Under the pieces are notes generated by a model that ran no database searches, was not told the DNA's origin, and saw only the letters and a program-made list of their open reading frames with translations. The position numbers and the translations under genes are program-made. Shown one piece after another: positions 1 to 6,986 of a stretch of DNA of 22,005 nucleotides; the first letter of the stretch is position 1, and the number at the start of each line of letters is the position of its first letter. The stretch lies in IMG/VR virus record IMGVR_UViG_3300047546_000781, positions 1 through 22,005 of that record; one strand, written 5' to 3'. The DNA comes from a virus.

Positions 1-286
1 TAGCGGGCGGTTCTATGGTGCTGCCAGTTGGTTCTTTCGACATTGCTGCTTCCATCAGCACGTCGTTCTCAAGACGAAGTCTCAAGGCCATTGGCAGTTC
101 GAGCAATCGGCGAGCAGCCCACATGGCTCCCCTCCGAAAATTGATTTCTTCTAGCGTCATATTGGGGGACTCGGCAATGTTGTAAGCAGCACGCAAGATG
201 TCGTCTTGCATCGCCTGCTTTGCGTAGGCCCATCCGGAACTGTTCTCCAGTTCGATGATGGCCTTGAGAGCGTCTTTAGGTTTCAT
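1..286 (-). CDS. Hypothetical phage protein, C-terminus cut by window edge
   Basis: An open frame of 95 codons starts at the ATG at 286 and runs off the left edge with no stop. The protein begins MKPKDALKAIIELENSSGWA and is largely helical, with charged and Ala/Leu-rich stretches. The start overlaps the stop of the upstream DUF6127-like gene in an ATGA arrangement, so it is probably translationally coupled to it. I do not recognise the family. Its place at the distal end of the virion operon suggests a structural or lysis-associated role, which is inference from position only. The unbroken frame and tight overlap make a real gene likely. Confidence 0.7.
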   Translation of the reverse strand, partial: MKPKDALKAIIELENSSGWAYAKQAMQDDILRAAYNIAESPNMTLEEINFRRGAMWAARRLLELPMALRLRLENDVLMEAAMSKEPTGSTIEPPA

Positions 287-528
287 TTGCCCCACTTGGT
301 ATATACACCAACAGCAATGATACTCAGAATACCGAGAGTCAACCACTTCACGAAGGTTGCGAGGATGGTTTTTCTCACATCTCGCCAGCCATCTATCAGG
401 TCTCTGAGGTCGGAAATGTCTTTACCTGCGTCATCATCATGGAGGCCAACGCCGCGCAATGCTTCGCGAGCGCCCTCTTGAGCCGCTTGCTTCAGAAGAA
501 TTTGTAGTTTTTGCTCATCTAGTTCCAT
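283..528 (-). CDS. Small membrane protein, DUF6127-like
   Basis: The 81-aa product has a helical N-terminal half with the signature KQAAQEGAREALRGVGLHDD, then a D/R-rich segment (DLRDLIDGWRDVRKT), and one C-terminal membrane helix (about FVKWLTLGILSIIAVGVYT) ending in a short basic tail. This layout matches what I know of the DUF6127 phage family, small membrane proteins of unknown role often found near lysis or tail genes. A holin-like role is possible but not shown. I chose the start at 528, one base after the upstream stop, because it puts MELDEQ directly before the family-like region. An ATG at 552 would add eight residues and overlap the upstream gene by 23 bp. No convincing ribosome site precedes either start. 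Confidence 0.75.
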   Translation of the reverse strand: MELDEQKLQILLKQAAQEGAREALRGVGLHDDDAGKDISDLRDLIDGWRDVRKTILATFVKWLTLGILSIIAVGVYTKWGK

Positions 529-529
529 G

Positions 530-1186
530 TTAATAGTCCACATTGTTGGCATCCCATACCATGACGGGACTCTCTGAAGGTTCGGTTGCTGAGTATTCTT
601 CGACGCAGATTTGAGGCATCAAGGAGAAACATTTATCTCCGTCAAAGCGCTGGTTCCATGAGGCTGTGAACCCGTTGTTGTAGTAGATGTTTGTCCTGAA
701 GTACCCCGATCCAGAGTAGTTCACAACTCGCCAGCGAATCGGCTTTTGCTTTCCTTTCCCCCAAGACGGAATCTCCGTCTTAAAAAACCTGTATCCATCA
801 GAGTCGTATTCGCGATGAAACTGGTAGTCCATTGCTTCATCGCCAAACTGCCACATGTAACGGAACATCATGTAGTCATTCCTGACTGAAGCTCCGTCCG
901 AAGCAGAGCCTCCACGATACAGGTAGCAGCCGACCTTGACTCGAATAATGCTGTCGTCTGATGTTGGCGTGTAATTTAAGAACATGCCATCAGGCAATGT
1001 AGCGCCCGGATTGTCTGGTTGTTCGTAATTGTTGCTGATCGTCTCAATGCTTGGACGCGGCTTTTTCATCACCATAGAAACTCGGCGCAATAGTTTTCCA
1101 GCGACCCGGGTCTTCCGGTCGTTGGTCACATTGCCGAATTTTGGCGATCCAATTATGTTCATCTCAGAAGTCCAGTTCTGCGCCAT
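530..1186 (-). CDS. Virion appendage protein, paralogue of the upstream gene
   Basis: The 218-aa product is rich in Tyr, Trp, Asn and Gly, as is usual for beta-structured tail appendages. It shares three collinear blocks with the next gene upstream (1164-1757): NYTPTSDDSIIRVKVGCYLY versus NYTPVRNDSLIRVICGGYIY; IPSWGKGKQKPIRW versus MPSWGAGKTKQVAI; and EEYSATEP...VMVWDANNVDY versus EEWENTEP...AVIEWDGAELDF. The two therefore arose by tandem duplication. The NYTP/IRV block resembles distal tail-fibre domains I know from marine and freshwater phages. The ATG at 1186 overlaps the upstream stop by 23 bp and has only a weak GAGTGGG ribosome site. A downstream ATG at 1162 is an alternative start. A receptor-binding or fibre-tip role is inference. 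Confidence 0.75.
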   Translation of the reverse strand: MAQNWTSEMNIIGSPKFGNVTNDRKTRVAGKLLRRVSMVMKKPRPSIETISNNYEQPDNPGATLPDGMFLNYTPTSDDSIIRVKVGCYLYRGGSASDGASVRNDYMMFRYMWQFGDEAMDYQFHREYDSDGYRFFKTEIPSWGKGKQKPIRWRVVNYSGSGYFRTNIYYNNGFTASWNQRFDGDKCFSLMPQICVEEYSATEPSESPVMVWDANNVDY

Positions 1187-1757
1187 CCCACTCGATCACG
1201 GCTGGCTGACCGGGTTCGGTGTTTTCCCACTCTTCAATTGTGAAGCGTCGAAGGTATGCGTCTACACGACCGCCAAACATCGACTGATAGCTGTCGCCTT
1301 GATGCAGGTTTACGGTGTTGCCGTCCCAGCTTGCGGCACGAATTGCCACCTGCTTTGTTTTTCCAGCACCCCAAGAAGGCATGTCCCATGTGTATTCGTC
1401 GAACGACTCCATGGCGTATGCGCTCTTGTAGTAAACGTTGATTCCGTTTCCGTCTACTTCGCAATCAATTGAGTAGCGCTGATAGGTTGTGTCGCGATAG
1501 ATGTATCCACCGCAGATGACGCGAATCAAGCTGTCGTTTCTGACTGGCGTGTAGTTGATTCGCCAACCATCAAAGTGCTTTGCAGACGGATAGAACCAGC
1601 AGCTATTGCCGCTGAAGTTGGGTAGACCCTGACCGTTGTCGGTGTCTGGCTTTGCTGGTCTTACAAAAGCCAAGCGCCGCAGGCAGGAATATCCCTCCTC
1701 GCGGCGCTTTGTCTCCGAAGACGGCACGCCGCTAAACACGTTGTAGCCGTCACTCAT
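1164..1757 (-). CDS. Virion appendage protein (second tandem paralogue)
   Basis: The 197-aa product is preceded by a good ribosome site (AAGGAG, 7 nt before ATG). The N-terminal 60 residues, MSDGYNVFSGVPSSETKRRE onward, have no counterpart in the neighbouring paralogue. From about residue 65 it shares the NYTP-(S/N)DS-IRV, PSWG-GK and EE(Y/W)-TEP-VxWD blocks with the 530-1186 product. It lies directly downstream of the large RCC1-repeat fibre and an 85-aa protein, so a role in the distal tail or host-recognition apparatus is likely. This is inferred from position, composition and duplication. No enzymatic motif is visible. Confidence 0.75.
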   Translation of the reverse strand: MSDGYNVFSGVPSSETKRREEGYSCLRRLAFVRPAKPDTDNGQGLPNFSGNSCWFYPSAKHFDGWRINYTPVRNDSLIRVICGGYIYRDTTYQRYSIDCEVDGNGINVYYKSAYAMESFDEYTWDMPSWGAGKTKQVAIRAASWDGNTVNLHQGDSYQSMFGGRVDAYLRRFTIEEWENTEPGQPAVIEWDGAELDF

Positions 1758-1767
1758 TCAACGCTCC

Positions 1768-2025
1768 TTATGCAATACCGACTTGCGCCTTGGTTGCTTC
1801 GCGGTCTCTGAAGAATGCGGGGCATCCTTCTGCAACCAACCTGAGTTCATCTTCATCCGTGACAACACCCCAGTTAATTTCTGCTGGTTGCTCTGGAACT
1901 TGCACGCCGTCTTCAATGAAAAAATAGCATTTGCCGTTGATTCCGTTCATGCCAAGAGACGTGAAATCGTCAGTCGGGTTGCAATGGGTCTTTCCATCCG
2001 GAGACTTGTAACCATAAATTGCCAT
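1768..2025 (-). CDS. Small protein downstream of the tail fibre, unknown function
   Basis: The 85-aa product is preceded by a strong AAGGAG ribosome site at the usual spacing. It is compact and acidic, begins MAIYGYKSPDGKTHCNPTDD, and has two cysteines and the segment VPEQPAEINWGVVTDEDEL. No membrane segment or catalytic motif is seen. It sits between the large fibre and the two paralogous appendage genes, with 11 bp on each side. A fibre-assembly or fibre-tip accessory role is plausible from the neighbourhood but unsupported by homology I can name. Confidence 0.7.
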   Translation of the reverse strand: MAIYGYKSPDGKTHCNPTDDFTSLGMNGINGKCYFFIEDGVQVPEQPAEINWGVVTDEDELRLVAEGCPAFFRDREATKAQVGIA

Positions 2026-2036
2026 TTGATCTCTCC

Positions 2037-4265
2037 TTAAATCAAAACTTGAACTGCGTTGAATGTGTTCGCGCCGTCTGGGCGGCCCGACATGTAGTTT
2101 CCAGAGTCGTAGCCAACCCAGTGGACAACACCCTCTTCATCCAAGGCCATCCAAGCATTTTCAAGAGTAGAGCCTGAGTGAAAGCCTTGAGCAGAAATAT
2201 GTCTGAGATGGTTGCCAGAGCGATTTGCAAAACCGACTCGACCAAACTGGGTCTGAGGAGAAGCTGTGTTCGGGCGACCCAAGCAAACGTTTTGATGACC
2301 AGCAGTAAAGGCAGCGCCGTTGCGGCGGTTGATACGGTCATTCTTGCTGGCGTGCGCCATGACAATGACGTTGTTGTAATAGTAGGTGGTGCTGGTGGTC
2401 TGACCAGCCCATTGAACATCAGATACCCACTGAACCTTCTGGTTGAGGACTGGCACAGCACGATCAGTTGTGTCGCCCAAACCAAGCAGGCCAACGTTAT
2501 TACGGCCCCATGTGTAGAACGTGCCGTCTTCGCACAGGGCGGCAGACGAACCGTAAACGCCACCGCCGCACCAGCAGTCGATGACGCGCTTGTTGGTATC
2601 TACGCCAATCACGTTCACCTGTGTCGGAGTAGAACGAGAAGTTGCAGAGTTGTCGCCCAACTGACCATAACCGTTGTAACCAAACGAATACAAACGACCA
2701 TCAGCACGCAAGGCGAGCGTCCAGCCGTTGGCATTGGAAGAGTCGCCACAAATTGCAACTTTCACGACCGCGCCGCCAATGTTGCACAGCGTAGGAGTAG
2801 AAAGGTTGGTTACAGTGCCGTTGCCGCACTGACCGCTGGTGTTCAGGCCGCAAAGGTAAAGCTGATTGTCATTGGTGATGAAGGCAACGTGGTAACCGCC
2901 AGTGCGTACACAGCGAACGTTTTGGTTGAAAACGGTGATCTTTGTGGGGGTCAAACGGTTGGTCGTGTCGCCATGGCCTAGCTGACCATAGTTGTTGTAG
3001 CCCCAAGAGTAAACATCTCCGTCTTCCATGAGTGCGTAAACGGAAAGAGTGCTCGCGCCATGGAACTGAACATGCAGATAACGCACTGGGCCAGCATCAA
3101 TTGGGAAATCGACTTTACGGAAGAAGGAGCGACTCACAATGCCGCCGTCACCTTGCTGTCCGTTTACACCGTAGCCACAGCTATAAACAGTGCCGTCTGT
3201 TGTCACAACGGCGGTGTATTCGTAAGCTGAGACGACCTGCTTGATGTCAAACATTTCGTCTTCGGAGAACTCAATACCTTCGTTTGTGTAGTTGAACAGT
3301 GGAGGGCGCACAGGAATGCGAGCAGTTCCACTGATGTCCCCATTTCGACCATTTGATGGGGAACCCCAAACCCAAAATCCGCCATCAAATGCGACTACGG
3401 AGCCACCGCGATATGAATATCCGGGTTCTTGTGCAACGTCCCAAGTGCCTGCGTTGGCTGCAACAGGGAAAGTTGTGGCGTCTTCGATGTAGTTGCCGAG
3501 GCGGTTAGTTGGGACTGTGGAGATGGTGACCGGGGTAGCCGCTTGGCTGCCGTCGGGTTGGGTGTACTTGCCGCCTTTGTTGACGGAAAGGTCGGGGTTC
3601 ATGCCGACGTAGTTGTTGTTGAGCGCCTTGATGCGGGTGTGCGGTTTTGCGCCGGAGAACTGCCAAGACGGAGCGCCGCTCTTGATGGTCAGTTGCGAGC
3701 CTTCTGCGCCAGCGCCAAGGCGAGCCTGAGCACCACCAGCGAAGACGACCATGTCGCCGTTGGTGGTCATGGGGGTTGTCAGTGCAGCCGTGATAGCGGC
3801 AATGTCGACCACAAACTCAACTTCAGCGCCATCGCAGTAGACCCAGCCGCGCTGGCCTGCGTTGATCTGCACATAGTCGTTTTGAGTTGAGGTCTTGATT
3901 CGGATGGGGATGGTGAGTCGGTTGTCGATGACGCTTGACCATCCGGTGTTGGGGGCCGTGACGCTCACGTTGCTGGCGGTGAAAGTACCTGCTTGTGGCT
4001 TTACGACAATGACTTCTTTTTGGACTTGGTCGGTTGACAGCGTGATGGCTGCCGTGCCGGGAGCGGGTTGCATGATGATTTCCGCAGGACGTGCGGCTGT
4101 ATCAATCAACTCCAAAAGAGCGTCTGCGCCCATGAGGCGCTCGACTGCCGTGGACAGATAAACAAGGTCTCGCGGAGTTGCGGACGATGCGCCAGTGGCG
4201 GCGGCTAGAGACGTGCCACGGGTCTTGATGGTTTCTACGAGTTCGCGAAGCGATGCTGTTGACAT
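2037..4265 (-). CDS. Tail fibre with RCC1-like beta-propeller repeats
   Basis: The 742-aa product starts at an ATG with an AAGGAG site. Residues 1-60 are helical (MSTASLRELVETIKTRGTSL onward) and look like a virion-attachment segment. Residues 60-300 are Thr/Val/Gly-rich and probably beta-structured. From about residue 355 to 720 at least five RCC1/regulator-of-chromosome-condensation-type repeats can be read: VYSCGYGVNGQQGDG, VYSWGYNNYGQLGHG, LYLCGLNTSGQCGNG, LYSFGYNGYGQLGDN and FYTWGRNNVGLLGLG. Most of these are followed by a T/S-R-S/L-TPT-like segment. RCC1 repeats form a seven-bladed propeller in the known family. Here they probably make a receptor-binding head. The gene lies downstream of the portal and two small structural genes. 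Fibre assignment is inference from length, composition and context; the repeat family is read directly from sequence. Confidence 0.85.
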   Translation of the reverse strand: MSTASLRELVETIKTRGTSLAAATGASSATPRDLVYLSTAVERLMGADALLELIDTAARPAEIIMQPAPGTAAITLSTDQVQKEVIVVKPQAGTFTASNVSVTAPNTGWSSVIDNRLTIPIRIKTSTQNDYVQINAGQRGWVYCDGAEVEFVVDIAAITAALTTPMTTNGDMVVFAGGAQARLGAGAEGSQLTIKSGAPSWQFSGAKPHTRIKALNNNYVGMNPDLSVNKGGKYTQPDGSQAATPVTISTVPTNRLGNYIEDATTFPVAANAGTWDVAQEPGYSYRGGSVVAFDGGFWVWGSPSNGRNGDISGTARIPVRPPLFNYTNEGIEFSEDEMFDIKQVVSAYEYTAVVTTDGTVYSCGYGVNGQQGDGGIVSRSFFRKVDFPIDAGPVRYLHVQFHGASTLSVYALMEDGDVYSWGYNNYGQLGHGDTTNRLTPTKITVFNQNVRCVRTGGYHVAFITNDNQLYLCGLNTSGQCGNGTVTNLSTPTLCNIGGAVVKVAICGDSSNANGWTLALRADGRLYSFGYNGYGQLGDNSATSRSTPTQVNVIGVDTNKRVIDCWCGGGVYGSSAALCEDGTFYTWGRNNVGLLGLGDTTDRAVPVLNQKVQWVSDVQWAGQTTSTTYYYNNVIVMAHASKNDRINRRNGAAFTAGHQNVCLGRPNTASPQTQFGRVGFANRSGNHLRHISAQGFHSGSTLENAWMALDEEGVVHWVGYDSGNYMSGRPDGANTFNAVQVLI
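2106..3203 (-). repeat. RCC1-like repeat block within the tail-fibre gene
   Basis: This segment encodes roughly residues 355-720 of the fibre. The recurring unit is hydrophobic-Y-(S/L/T)-(C/W/F)-G-x-N-x-x-G-Q-(L/C)-G-(D/H/N)-G, followed by a short TxxSxPT-like stretch and a blade of 30-40 residues. Five units are clear, and one or two degenerate ones are likely at each end (FWVWGSPSNGRNGD near residue 297, VVHWVGYDSGN near residue 713). Together these would suit a six- or seven-bladed propeller. Confidence 0.75.
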
Positions 4266-4277
4266 TTTTGGCTCTCC

Positions 4278-4787
4278 TTAAAGCACGTCAATTCCGAGTA
4301 AGGCATATTCCTCAAGCAAATCCAAACGAGGTTCTGATTCTGCCCGGAACAGTTGAACTTCTGATAGCAACGCATTGCCGTCGAAGATCATTGACCATTT
4401 CGTTTGATCGAGAACCGCGCCCCCTGTATGAGAATATAGACAAACCCATACCTTGTCGTCGTCCTCGACCATGTCGAGACGATTGTAGGACTCGCCGGAG
4501 GCGTATGGCCCCTTCTGGCGGAAGAAATATTGGTTGGTGTTGATCCACCCTGCGTTGGGATCAGTGAATGTGCCGAAGCGACTTTGGACGTATCCGGTTG
4601 TCTCGTTTACCCTGAATTGAAGAGTGGTTGGGTTGAGCGATCCGGTGGCGTCAAAAATCTTGTCGAGCAGTGCGGGCAGCGTGATGTCACCCTTTTCGCA
4701 CGCTTCGAGGTAGGTGTCGAGGACGTGAACTCCCGTTCTGGATGAACGAAGTTCAAGTTGCTCGCCTTTTGGTCTGGTAAAAGCCAT
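4278..4787 (-). CDS. Small virion protein, carbohydrate-binding-like C-terminal half
   Basis: The 169-aa product begins MAFTRPKGEQLELRSSRTGV and continues with a helical HVLDTYLEACEKGDITLPAL segment. This N-terminus resembles adaptor segments of short-tailed phage structural proteins. Around residues 90-130 the sequence KGPYASGESYNRLDMV...WVCLYSHTGG follows the pattern of small carbohydrate-binding modules: aromatic, GxxY, a D-x-V strand, then Y-x-HT. The ATG at 4787 shares a base with the upstream stop (TAATG), so translation is probably coupled. The gene lies between the portal and the RCC1 fibre, so a fibre-attachment or baseplate-like role is a reasonable inference. The family is not firmly recognised. 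Confidence 0.7.
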   Translation of the reverse strand: MAFTRPKGEQLELRSSRTGVHVLDTYLEACEKGDITLPALLDKIFDATGSLNPTTLQFRVNETTGYVQSRFGTFTDPNAGWINTNQYFFRQKGPYASGESYNRLDMVEDDDKVWVCLYSHTGGAVLDQTKWSMIFDGNALLSEVQLFRAESEPRLDLLEEYALLGIDVL

Positions 4788-5050
4788 TATTTCACCTCGT
4801 GCTCTTCGATGAACATAAGCAATTTGGCCTTAGTCAATGTGAACTTGTCGTCCTCCTTGTAGCGTTTCTGGAGGTACGCCACTGTGTCGGACAGCGTTTG
4901 TATTGTGGCACAGTGCTCGCATGCGTTGGATTGCGGAGCGGCCTGCGGGATTGCGGCGATGGCCTCTTGAATGAGAGCCTTGATGTAGGCGCGACCGTTC
5001 GGGGTCAAGCCGGACATGGACTCAAGTTGCGATGCGCGTGGGGTCGTCAT
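4787..5050 (-). CDS. Small hypothetical protein with a CxxC pair, portal-coupled
   Basis: The 87-aa product has one of the best ribosome sites in the window (AAGGAGGT, 5 nt before ATG), although its start overlaps the last bases of the portal gene (ATGA). Residues 20-40 (GRAYIKALIQEAIAAIPQAA) form a helix. They are followed by CEHC, a single CxxC unit with no second pair in the chain, and then a coiled-coil-like charged C-terminus (TIQTLSDTVAYLQKRYKEDD and on). I do not recognise the family. A small head-tail joining or portal accessory protein would fit the position. Confidence 0.65.
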   Translation of the reverse strand: MTTPRASQLESMSGLTPNGRAYIKALIQEAIAAIPQAAPQSNACEHCATIQTLSDTVAYLQKRYKEDDKFTLTKAKLLMFIEEHEVK

Positions 5051-6948
5051 CTTCTACCTCCTTGTGCTTGGCTCAACGGAATGATGTTGCCCTTCTGGGC
5101 CTCGGCGGCAATCTGCTCTTCCGGCATGACCGAAGCGCCGCGCATTTTTTCCATGAGCGCCATTTGCTGGGAAGGAGACGGGCCTTGGGCCTGATCTTCC
5201 TTAGTGATTTTGAATTGGTCAAGGTCGCTCACGCCCATGGCGCGGATGGCTTCCTCGGCGATCTTGCCCATCTTGTATTCCATCTGGAGGCCGGACTGCC
5301 CCATGATCTGGATCATGTTCAGCCACGTCTCAGCGTTGCGGGTTGGCTCGATTGGCAGCGTGCCGTCCACGACGAGGTAGTCAATTTCACCTTGGAGCAT
5401 GGTGGAGTCGTAGTCAACGTAGCCGTCTTGAACCATGCGGGTGAGTTCGGACGGGGCGTCTTGCTGGTTGAGACGAAGACTGCCCTCGACGTTCAGCGCG
5501 TCTTGGATGTTGGCGACCATCATGTTGACCATGGGGCGCACGGTGGTGGCAGACATGACGCGAGCCAAAACGCCGAGGCGTTGGGAGCCGAGTTGCGTCA
5601 GGCGCTGGATTTCCGTGGCGGTGCGGATACCGTCGCTGGTCGGCACACCTTGCTGGGCGTCGCTGGCAGCGGAGATGCGCTGCTTCAGGTCGGACATGGC
5701 GGCAATGTCGTTCCAGTGACCACGGGTGACATCTGGAATTTCCGCGATGAAGACGCCGTCACCGGGCTTCGCACCCGGCATGGTGCGCACGACGCCCCAC
5801 GGGTTGCGGTCAATCAGGTCAGGCACGGAAACCTGCGTTGGATCGACGAAGACGAGGTTGTTCAGGGCCGCCTGCACGTTGTCGATTCGGCTGCGCAGCA
5901 GCCAAGTCGAGACTTCGTGAAGCGGGAGCAGCAGGTCGTAGAGCGACTGGCTGTAAGTTTTGTGGCTGTCGTAGTACAGGCCGCCAATGGTGGTCGGGAA
6001 CTGCTGACCGTATGGGTTCAGTTGGAAGCGGATGACGGCGTGCTCATCCAAGACGGCGCAGACGAGCCAGATTTGCTCGATGCTCGGGATGCCAATCTCG
6101 TATCCGTTGAGACGAATCCAACATTCATCGAGCGTGCGGGCCGGGTCGAGTGTGAACTGGTAGCCGTTGGAGCCTGAGTTGCGGTCGATGGACTGATTGA
6201 TGTTCAGGCCACGGCCTTCTTCTTTCCAGTAGTTGTGCGCGTCCCACCACGTTGCACGATGGATGGACTTGCGCAGGCCGGGGTACTTGTTGAGCTTGGG
6301 ATACAGGCCACTGGAAACCAGCGCATTCGTTGAGACGAAGTCGCTGAAGATGATGTACTGCATGCGATCCCACTCGCCCCAGTTCACACGGGGATCAGGG
6401 AAAACCCTACGGGGATCGAAGTTGATGATCTGGTTCGAGTTGGACTTTGCGTCCCAGACGATCTTGGTCGGGGCAAAGCCGTAGCGCAGGCTGTCGAGCA
6501 GAAGCTGGGCAATGCGGGCTTCGCCAGCCGTGCGGCGCATCTGCTGGTGCAGCATGCGTTCGAGAATCAGGGAAGCGCGGCGTGACTTGCGGTTCAGACC
6601 CTCCAGTTGGAACATGGGATTGCGCCCAGCCAAGGCCGCCATTTGGTAGGTGAGGACGGTGTCGGCGATGGCGCGGGTGTCCGCGATAACGACTTTTTCA
6701 CGAAATTTTGTGGTATCTGCCGGAACCCACACGTCGTGAGCGCGATCTGCGTCGCGCCAGTGGTCGTAGCGGCGGCGGATGCGATCCCATGACATCTTGG
6801 AGCAGGCGCGGATAAAGTCGACCAGCTTGCGCTCTTGCTCGTCCGTGAGCAAATCGGAGATGTCGTTGTAATCCATCAGGGCATTGACGTGCTCTGATAG
6901 GTCAACGATCAAATGATCTTCTGATTGTCTGATGTCACGGTAATTCAT
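5047..6948 (-). CDS. Portal (head-tail connector) protein
   Basis: The 633-aa product lies immediately downstream of the large terminase, the usual place for the portal gene. The sequence has portal-like features. There is a helical N-terminal region rich in W/D/R (SWDRIRRRYDHWRDADRAHD). A long mid-section has a basin of W/Y/F and DPRRVFPDPR. A helical stem region follows (SLYDLLLPLHEVSTWLLRSR), then a segment TSDGIRTATEIQRLTQLGSQ typical of the crown-to-stem transition in large portals. The C-terminus is Gln-rich (PSPSQQMALMEK). Its length is closer to podovirus-type portals than to short siphovirus ones. The start at 6948 leaves 38 bp after the terminase stop; an ATG at 7011 would add 21 residues and overlap it. 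Neither has a strong ribosome site. Confidence 0.85.
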   Translation of the reverse strand: MNYRDIRQSEDHLIVDLSEHVNALMDYNDISDLLTDEQERKLVDFIRACSKMSWDRIRRRYDHWRDADRAHDVWVPADTTKFREKVVIADTRAIADTVLTYQMAALAGRNPMFQLEGLNRKSRRASLILERMLHQQMRRTAGEARIAQLLLDSLRYGFAPTKIVWDAKSNSNQIINFDPRRVFPDPRVNWGEWDRMQYIIFSDFVSTNALVSSGLYPKLNKYPGLRKSIHRATWWDAHNYWKEEGRGLNINQSIDRNSGSNGYQFTLDPARTLDECWIRLNGYEIGIPSIEQIWLVCAVLDEHAVIRFQLNPYGQQFPTTIGGLYYDSHKTYSQSLYDLLLPLHEVSTWLLRSRIDNVQAALNNLVFVDPTQVSVPDLIDRNPWGVVRTMPGAKPGDGVFIAEIPDVTRGHWNDIAAMSDLKQRISAASDAQQGVPTSDGIRTATEIQRLTQLGSQRLGVLARVMSATTVRPMVNMMVANIQDALNVEGSLRLNQQDAPSELTRMVQDGYVDYDSTMLQGEIDYLVVDGTLPIEPTRNAETWLNMIQIMGQSGLQMEYKMGKIAEEAIRAMGVSDLDQFKITKEDQAQGPSPSQQMALMEKMRGASVMPEEQIAAEAQKGNIIPLSQAQGGRR

Positions 6949-6986
6949 GGTCTGTTTATCCAACAAGTTGGGGTGGTCTGTCGTCC

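Noticed and set aside
2037-4265. A diversity-generating retroelement acting on the tail fibre.
   Set aside because: No reverse transcriptase and no near-identical template repeat were seen in the window, and the fibre C-terminus lacks a C-type-lectin pattern.
5032-6177. A 381-codon plus-strand frame opposite the portal gene.
   Set aside because: It is the complement of a well-supported portal coding sequence and its product is His/Asp/Val-rich without motifs.
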